A DNA stretch of 64,000 bases from Salvator merianae (taxonomy: Eukaryota; Chordata; Lepidosauria; Squamata; Teiidae), in NCBI GenBank assembly GCA_003586115.2, contig QVOM02000112.1, positions 102,127,174 to 102,191,173 of the forward strand, in the 5' to 3' direction. Numbering within the stretch: position 1 is the stretch's first letter; each line of letters starts with the position of its first letter. The notes under the pieces were generated by a model that saw nothing but the letters and a program-made list of their open reading frames with translations, was not told where the DNA came from and did no database searches. Made by a program: the position numbers and the translations under genes. Shown here piece by piece: positions 57,835-64,000 of this stretch.

Positions 57835-58460
57835 GTTTATTTATATTTATATGCCACCCTATACTCAAAGGTTTCATAACATGTCACAAGAACTGATGAC
57901 ATGCAGCCCCAAAATTTCTGTTAACCACCCCCAGCAGCTTCATATAGATGTTAAATAGAATTGGTGATGAAATAGTACCCTGTGACACACCACAGCCCAG
58001 ATTCCAGTGCACAGTGTTAGAGTTAGCCAATGCTATTTTATAAGATTGCCCCCGCAGGTAGGAAGAGAACCACTGTAACAGAGTGCCCCCACTTCCATCT
58101 TCCTGAGGATCAACAGAGTTGCACTCTCTCTGTCTCTGTCTCTCTCAAAAAGTCATCCTCAGGGTGACCAAATCTGATTATTTCCCCAAACCAGATTTGA
58201 ATGTAGGTTGCAATGGTTCTAGATAATTGGTTTCTTCCAAGAACACCTGCAGCTGCACGGCAACCATCTTCTCCAACACTTGCTGAAAAAGCAGGTATTT
58301 GCAGCTGGTGATAGAACACACCTCAGGGTCCAAGGAGGGCTTTTTAAAGAATGGATGAATCACCACCTCTTTCAAGGCAAATGGCACTACCCCATCCCAT
58401 AGAGAAGCATTTAATACTTCCAGGACCAGGCCAGCCATCCCTGCATGACTTATTCCAATA
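57835..58460 (-). mobile_element. L2/CR1-type LINE reverse-transcriptase fragment
   Basis: The minus strand gives a run of RT motifs: SLWDGVVPFALKEVVIHPFF, KKPSLDPEV, LEKMVAVQLQVFLEETNYL, LQPTFKSGLG. After a gap comes WNLGCGVSQGTISSPILFNI, then YMKLLG. The last block is RT motif 4/5 (QGS.LSP.LFNIYM). Immediately beyond it, at about 57835-57890, the text jumps to the common 3' tail, so the catalytic YADD part and the C-terminus are deleted. A TC/TG-rich simple repeat sits at 58118-58146 within it. Confidence 0.75.
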
Positions 58461-59265
58461 AGACAATAGGGGCAGAGGTCAAGGGAGCATACTGTAGGTC
58501 AAACAGATCCAAGTATCCTGTCATGAGGCCTTAAAAACCTGAAGTGATCCCATAAAACTGGACCAGATGGTGCCATGAACACTTCTCTAGACACTGTATC
58601 AAAACCAGCATTCTATTCATCATGAACACGATCATTTTTTAGCTCAAAGTACTTCACAAACCTATCATAGCAGGTTTCTCAGGACTTCAATTCTGAGTTT
58701 AATGGGGCAGATGACAACAGCCCCTTCAACACTCTAGTAAGCTCTGCAAGCCAGTTACTTGAGGATGCAATACAGACTGCAAAGCGGGCCTTCTTTGTAG
58801 CCTTCACTGTCATGCAGTAGGCATGATTATGTGTTCTTACCAGTATTCCGTCCCCTTCATGATAAGTAGTATGCTATTTGTGCTTCAGCCATCTCTTGAT
58901 CCATTTCATGACTTGGAGCTACTTAAAAAACCCAAGGAGCAGCTTGAAATCCACATCATCAGAAAGGGCATTCAGAAGCAATTGTGTCAACAGCCCATCA
59001 TGTTTCCCTATTCTATAGGTCCAGAAAAGCCTCAACACAATCACCAGCAGTGGCTTCTGGAAATTCCCCCAGAGCATTCAAAAATCTTTCAGATTCCATA
59101 GGACTATAGGGGCAGACCATTCTAACACATTCCTCATTGCTTAGCAATAGGCGAGGGCTGTCATAATACCAAATTTTATTATCAGACATAAAATATTCTC
59201 CTAATAGTCATGGATAGTTTTCACTCTTCTTGGAAACATTCTCTTATAACTAAATTGCAATCTTA
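58461..59265. other. LINE-flanking and unannotated sequence
   Basis: The first 350 bases may be further N-terminal RT text of the same LINE. The rest holds nothing recognised. Confidence 0.35.
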
Positions 59266-59675
59266 CAGTAGGCCTTTTCGCACTTGCAACTAGTGAGCGT
59301 CACACCGCGTGGAGGCCCTCGCAATTGGGAGCAGACTACAGCTGCTCCCGATTGCCACCTGCTGTGGAGCACAAACTTGTCCTCCACAGCTGTACCGGGA
59401 GCAGCTGGACTGCTCCTGGTAAAGTGCATTCACACCTGCTTCGTGGTGCAAATACAGAGCAGTATGGTGCAGCTGTGGCTGTGCCATTGCATGGTGTTGC
59501 TGGTTGCCATGGCAGTAACCTTGAGCTTCCTGGCCCCTGTCATGGCACAGGACACCAGCATGCCAGAATGCCAGCATTTGCACTGCGAATGCTGGTAGCC
59601 TGCTGCCATTCTGTTCTATGGCCTTGGTGTCTGCACTACAAGGTTTGTTCCACTGTAGAACAGGACAATGTGTTT
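59266..59675. mobile_element. GC-rich nonautonomous DNA element, copy 3
   Basis: Shares with copy 1 the start TTCGCACTTGCAACTAGTGA / TTCGCACTGG...CTAGTGAGCGTC and long internal blocks (GGGAGCAGCTGGACTGCTCC, GGTTGCCATGGCAG). The right end is unclear. Many CA/TG pairs at former CpG sites. Confidence 0.6.
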
Positions 59676-60444
59676 CCCTTGATTATCTAATGTCCTTGGG
59701 TTACCAGTAGACCAGGGAAGTACTGAATCAACTACATATTGGATGTAGCGCATCTAAAAGATGTTAGTCTAGGCCTCCCTAAATGAAATTATGAAGATTG
59801 GTTTTTAGCTTGCTTCCATATAATTATTATGCTACTGCACTGGAGAGCTTTTCCAGGATCAGATTTAAAGTGCTTCCTTCTATGCTTCTAGAAGGTAAAT
59901 ATGGCAAGTTCACTTATATCTGGTAAGGTCATCTGCCTACTATGGTCACAGTTCCTGAGGAATCTTGTGTTGCCTATTTGCTTTCAGACAGGAAATCTGC
60001 TATGACTCTTATAGTAGCTAAGCTGTATGCAGTGATGTGTGAAGTTAACCAGCAGTTAACCAGAGATTTTAATTTTCTGATTGTTTCAGTAGTTTTATTG
60101 GTTAGCGAAGGCTGGTATATATCTGTAGGCTGGTATATATCATTCAAATATTCAAAACTCTTGAACAATATGTTCAAAAGAATGATGCATTTAAAATAAT
60201 TCAGATATTCAAAAGATTATTTGTACAGCAGAGTGATTATATGGCTAACCAGATTGTTGGTTAGCCTATTAGTACCACCCTAAGATGGCTTGGGTTTTTT
60301 TCCCCCCACATTGGCTAACTTGGCTCCCTTTCTTTTTTAAAATATTTAAAATTGTTGGAAGAGAAAACATTTTTTTTCTCCAGAACACAAAGGCATAATG
60401 TTTGAACCTCTCTTGCTGGATTTTTGCCATAATATAGGTTTGCT
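59676..60444. other. Unannotated stretch
   Basis: No gene or repeat recognised apart from a short direct repeat GGCTGGTATATATC at about 60111-60140. Confidence 0.35.
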
Positions 60445-61000
60445 CTTCATTTGCTTATTTATTACATTTCCTATACAATTCTCATAAAAATCTTGAAGTG
60501 ATTCACTAAGCATTAAAAACAAGGATAAAAACACTTAAAATGATAAAAGCAGTTCAAAACACATTCAAAATCAAGCGTTTCAAGGAAAAAGCAACCATCA
60601 ACACAGGGAATGTCTGGTGAAGAGAGATGTCTGACAGGTGCCTCAAAGCTGTTTATTGTAGACATTTCCCAAGATAGGTGCTAGGAAGGCCCAGACATTT
60701 CCCAAGATAGGTGCTAGGCCATCATGAGATGATATATCTTGTGGAACTTGCAGCAAGGTTTCTCAAGATAAATTCAGGGTTGTTCCAGGGTTGTGATAGT
60801 GGTGGTATTCTTTAAGGTACCTTGGTTCCATTTTTTTTTTTTAGAAACTTTTATGCCAGGTTTAAAACCCTGAATCCTGGCCAGTAGCTAACTAGTAACT
60901 GTGCAGTTGCATAAGCATAGGTGTGATATATGCATAAAAGGCATCCTACTCAACAACTGGGCTGCCCCATTTTGGACTGGTTGCAGCTGCCAGAGCACAT
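60445..61000 (-). mobile_element. L2-type LINE 3' region
   Basis: Begins with TTATTTATTACATTTCCTAT and continues with AAAACAAGGATAAAAACACT, like 25480 and 27380, in minus orientation, toward GGACTGGTTGCAGCTGCC. It contains an exact tandem of ACATTTCCCAAGATAGGTGC at about 60662 and 60693. Confidence 0.6.
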
Positions 61001-61006
61001 ACATAG

Positions 61007-61167
61007 CAGTGGTGGCCCGTGGCTTTAAGGTCAGGTATTCATAACGTGTGGGAAGTGAGCGATCGCTGTTCTGTACTGTACTGTAGAGGCCGGAGGCCCT
61101 GTGAATAGTGATTGCTTACTTCCCACGTGTTATGAATACCCGCCCTTAAAGCCATGGGCCGCCACTA
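61007..61167. mobile_element. 161 bp palindromic hAT element with perfect 8 bp target duplication
   Basis: Ends are CAGTGGTGGCCCGTGGCTTT and, reversed, TAGTGGCGGCCCATGGCTTT. Arms of about 62 bp are near-perfect inverted copies, including GGTATTCATAACGTGTGGGA. The 8 bp ATACATAG flanks it on both sides (60999-61006 and 61168-61175), the diagnostic length for hAT. It is inserted next to L2-derived DNA. Confidence 0.9.
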
Positions 61168-61344
61168 ATACATAGATAATCCCATCTAGAGCACATTACA
61201 ACATTAACAATATGTAGTTTCACCATTTTTACTAAAAGACACTTCACACAGAAAGAGGTGTGTCCTATTATGCTTCAAAGGCATTAATATTGTGGTGGAA
61301 GCCCAACACACAGAATGAATCAGTGGAAGGACATGCATTCCACA

Positions 61345-61975
61345 TGGACATAGATGGCTTAGCCACTGTTGTTTATGCACTGGTAACCTCACATTTTGAT
61401 TACTGTAATGCACTGTACGTGGGGCTGCCCTTGTACCTGGTCAGGAAGCTGCAACTAATGCAAAATGTGCCAGCCAGGTTGGTGAGTGGGGCACCTTGTC
61501 ATGTGTATATCACACCTGTGCTTAAGCACCTGCAATGGTTGCCAGTTAGCTACCGGGCCAGATTTAAGGTTTTATCTGTGGTATACGAAGCTCTTGGAAG
61601 TAGCTTACTTAGCAGACTGCTTCTGTCAGGATAGACTTGTGAGATCATTAAGATCTTCAGAGGAGGTCTTGGTATGTGTACTACAAATTGCTGAATATCA
61701 TCTTATGACTACCTGCAGTCAAGACCTTCTCTGTGTTGGTACCACCCTCTGGAATAGTCTCCCCTCTGATATTTATAGGGTGCCTACACTTCTGGTTTTA
61801 TGCGCCGATTGAAAACTTATCTTTTTACTCAGACCTTTCCAGAGTAAATGTTTGTTTATTTCCTCCATCCTTGATTTTAACCATGTTTTTATATAAGTAT
61901 TATTATTTTAGTTGTGCTTAGTGAATGGCTTCAAGATTATATTCTAATGGGAAGGAATATTTAAATATTTTTAAT
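61345..61975 (+). mobile_element. L2-type LINE C-terminal fragment, best preserved copy
   Basis: The plus-strand frame reads DGLATVVYALVTSHFDYCNA, LYVGLPLYLVRKLQLMQNVP, ARLVSGAPCHVYITPVLKHL and QWLPVSYRARFKVLSVVYEA. This is the strongly conserved ORF2 C-terminal block after the RT of L2-clade LINEs, open for about 100 codons. A frameshift then leads into the 'LWNSLP' region, and an AT-rich 3' end follows near 61975. Confidence 0.85.
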
Positions 61976-62144
61976 AATTTTCCTCACAGAAGCATAATGC
62001 ATACTGACTTGACAATCTATGATTTGTTTTATTATTCTCTTCTAATGTTACTTGGCAAACTTGTTCTGAAGATGTAAATTGTGAGTGGTATAGAAATCTT
62101 TTCATTTAGTATAAATAAAGATGCTTGGGTTCTTTATCATTTAA

Positions 62145-62285
62145 AACATTTGTATACTATTTCCTATAAAAAAATCTCAATGTGGTTTTTGAAAATAAGA
62201 AGGGAAGGAAAAAACAGACATGAAAAATGAGGGTAAAAACATACTAAAATACACAATTAAAAACATTAAAAATCATATGACATGC
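62145..62285 (-). repeat. L2-type LINE 3' tail
   Basis: ATACTATTTCCTATAAAAAA, then CAATGTGGTTTTTGAAAAT and an A-rich stretch, as in other reversed L2 ends here. Confidence 0.5.
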
Positions 62286-62294
62286 AAAATATTT

Positions 62295-62945
62295 TTATTA
62301 TATTTAGGGGATTTATGTCATACCTTTCTTCCAAGAGCCTGTGGAGGTACACACCATTCTCCTTTCCATTTCACCCTGTGAAGTAGGTTAGGCCCCTTCC
62401 AGACAGGGGAAATATAGCCCCATTATGGGTGTGCTATGGTGGGATTGCCTATGCATCTGTGGCAACCCCACCATAGCTACGCTGTTTCTCCTATAAAATG
62501 TGTAATAGCCTATTTTAGGAAAACCTGATTCTGATGGTGGGTTTTCCCGAATTATTGTAATTACTTACCTTGTAGTTGGAGCTGCCATCGTTGTTCTGGC
62601 CACTGCGCATATGTAGGGGCTGAAAAGAGGGCCACGCGTGCGTGGTGGTTGTGACCATGCACTCCTGGGTATTTTGCACTGGTGAAATATCCAGATGTGC
62701 ACATCACTAAAATGTACATGGGCAGCATGTGCCCCGATGCTGTCTAGCCAACAAACAGTAATTCTGGAGGGGCTATACTCCAGAACATCGCCTGTTAGCT
62801 TTGTATTCAGCTGGAATCTGGAACCAACCTTAGCCTGAGAGGCTGTGACTGGCCCAAGGCTAGTAAGCTTTCATGGATAAGTGGGGATTTGGCCCCAGGG
62901 ACTATTAGGTTTGAGTCTGACATTGTAGTCACTACACTTATTAGA
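62295..62945 (-). mobile_element. tRNA-derived SINE split by a later insertion
   Basis: The left part (62295-62392) ends TTTCACCCTGTGAAGTAGGT. The right part (62829-62945) resumes with CTGAGAGGCTGTGACTGGCC, AAGGCTAGTAAGCTTTCATG and GTGGGGATTTGGCCCCAGG, a decayed B box on minus. Joined, they form one familiar squamate SINE in minus orientation. Confidence 0.7.
62393..62828. mobile_element. Nonautonomous DNA element nested in the SINE
   Basis: Separates the two SINE halves. Its ends, CCCCTTCCAGACAGGGG and (reversed) GGTTGGTTCCAGATTCCAG, are loosely inverted. TTAGGC / TTAGCC at the junctions may be the target duplication. The interior is GC-richer than its surroundings. Confidence 0.5.
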
Positions 62946-64000
62946 TGTGAAGGCAAACTGTCTGGCAGGTTGATACCTCTGCTGTTTTTGAAGGAGCAGA
63001 ATCTGAGTTCATAAAACAGGTCTTAACCTCATAGTTGACCTTCAAAATAAGATTTTCTGCTTATTTCCCAGAGATCTTTCTTACAGGGATTTACCAAATT
63101 AATTTGGTACCAACTGGTTCATACCAAACTGTGTGTCTAGTGGGGGAGTCGCTACTAGACTGAAACCTGCTAAAAGTTTGGGGTTCAGTCTGAAAGCAAA
63201 CAGAACCAAGGTAATTCAATTAATGGTTCATCTGTTTGATTTCCCCCCTCATATCACACCCCAGTGTCTCTCCCTTTCTTTTCTCACAACTGCCTCCTTC
63301 CTGAATCATGCCACACCATCCCCCGACTGTCTCCTTGCGTTTCTACCTTACCTTCTACCATTGCGCCCATTCTGCTCTGCTGCTGCCAGCCAGCCAGTTT
63401 TGAAAGGCTGCAACCAGTATGCAGTCTTAGGCCAGGGCATGATGTAGGCATGGCAGTGGGCACAATGGGAGAAGGGAAATTGCAATTGGGTGTGCTTGTG
63501 AACCACTTGTTGAGCCAGCTGGCTGGTCCTAGATTTGATGGTCTGGCTTGTGCCCGAACTGCACATTTGTATTTGTGGAGATCCCTATTATAATAGCATG
63601 TCATTGACTAAAGGATTGGTTGCAGTTACAGTCATGTCTTATATAGTGCTATGGTTTGGTTCTTGCAATACCATGTCATACTTACTACCTGTGAAAAATT
63701 GGGGAAAAGGAGAGGTCCTGTCTAACATTGTTAGCCAATGGTATTGTGGAGGTGGTATAGGGAGAGACCCGTGATGGTGTAACTAGCAATGTAAAAGCAA
63801 AACCGTGCTGTAAGAAAACATGTTAGACAAGAAAGCCACATTTTACCTGATGTGTATGAACAAGGTTATGTTATACAAGGCACAATGGTACAAAACCACA
63901 TCAGTGTTTTGGCAGCAGTTCCAGGCAAGGATTGTTCTCATCCAGCTTTGTATAACTGTGCAGTTGTGCAAAACTGCAAATCCACTCTTGATTTTTTACA
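62946..64000. other. Unannotated right edge
   Basis: No exon, RNA gene or named repeat recognised. Several overlapping 70-110 codon frames on both strands (63133-63604) have no family match and are likely chance. Confidence 0.35.

Noticed and set aside
1..64000. CRISPR array, operon, plasmid or phage features
   Set aside because: No regularly spaced repeats, no compact same-strand gene runs and no ribosome-binding sites; the window is clearly vertebrate nuclear DNA.

Overview
This window is nuclear DNA of a vertebrate, most probably a lepidosaurian reptile (squamate, possibly a gecko-like lineage). The evidence is AT-rich, intron-rich sequence, one well-conserved vertebrate gene split into exons on the minus strand, two CpG-rich islands, and a mix of decayed repeats typical of lizards: L2-, CR1/L3-, L1- and R4/Dong-type LINEs, a DIRS-like remnant, Tc1/mariner and hAT-type elements, and tRNA-derived SINEs. 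No bacterial operon, CRISPR array, plasmid or phage gene is present.

Gene. Bases 2.2 to about 38.2 kb hold USPL1, the SUMO isopeptidase, on the minus strand. I reconstructed eight coding exons (17289-17372, 16689-16814, 14087-14714, 11248-11361, 8395-8524, 7291-7416, 6807-6964, 2272-4136). All have canonical splice sites and their phases join without a break into a predicted 1,076-residue protein with an apparent catalytic triad Cys230/His446/Asp462. Human USPL1 is 1,092 residues, from memory. The 5' noncoding exon is inferred to lie in the CpG-rich promoter at 38.0-38.5 kb, which implies a first intron of about 20 kb. In human, USPL1 is head-to-head with the long 5' form of HMGB1, so the plus-strand region beyond 38.5 kb may be HMGB1 upstream or intronic DNA. 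I found no HMGB1 coding exon in the window.

Intron 1 is the most interesting region. It contains an old direct segmental duplication: 21.89-24.79 kb resembles 36.63-40.51 kb. The duplication carries a second, CpG-depleted copy of the USPL1 promoter (about 22.94-23.42 kb) and a shared SINE. There is also a third partial copy (20.54-20.88 kb), a separate CpG island at 34.86-36.06 kb, and two unexplained exon-like open segments on the minus strand (32622-32770 and 26856-26959) whose phases fit each other.

Right half. From 40.5 kb to the end I see no host coding exon, only layered mobile DNA. It includes L2 fragments in both orientations, three related GC-rich palindromic DNA elements, an R4/Dong-like LINE C-terminus, a possible solo LTR, and a 2.4 kb 5'-truncated L1. 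It also includes a CR1/L3 element split by a 2.0 kb foldback transposon with 355 bp internal arms, an L1 ORF1 remnant, a small hAT element with a perfect 8 bp target duplication, and a SINE split by another element.
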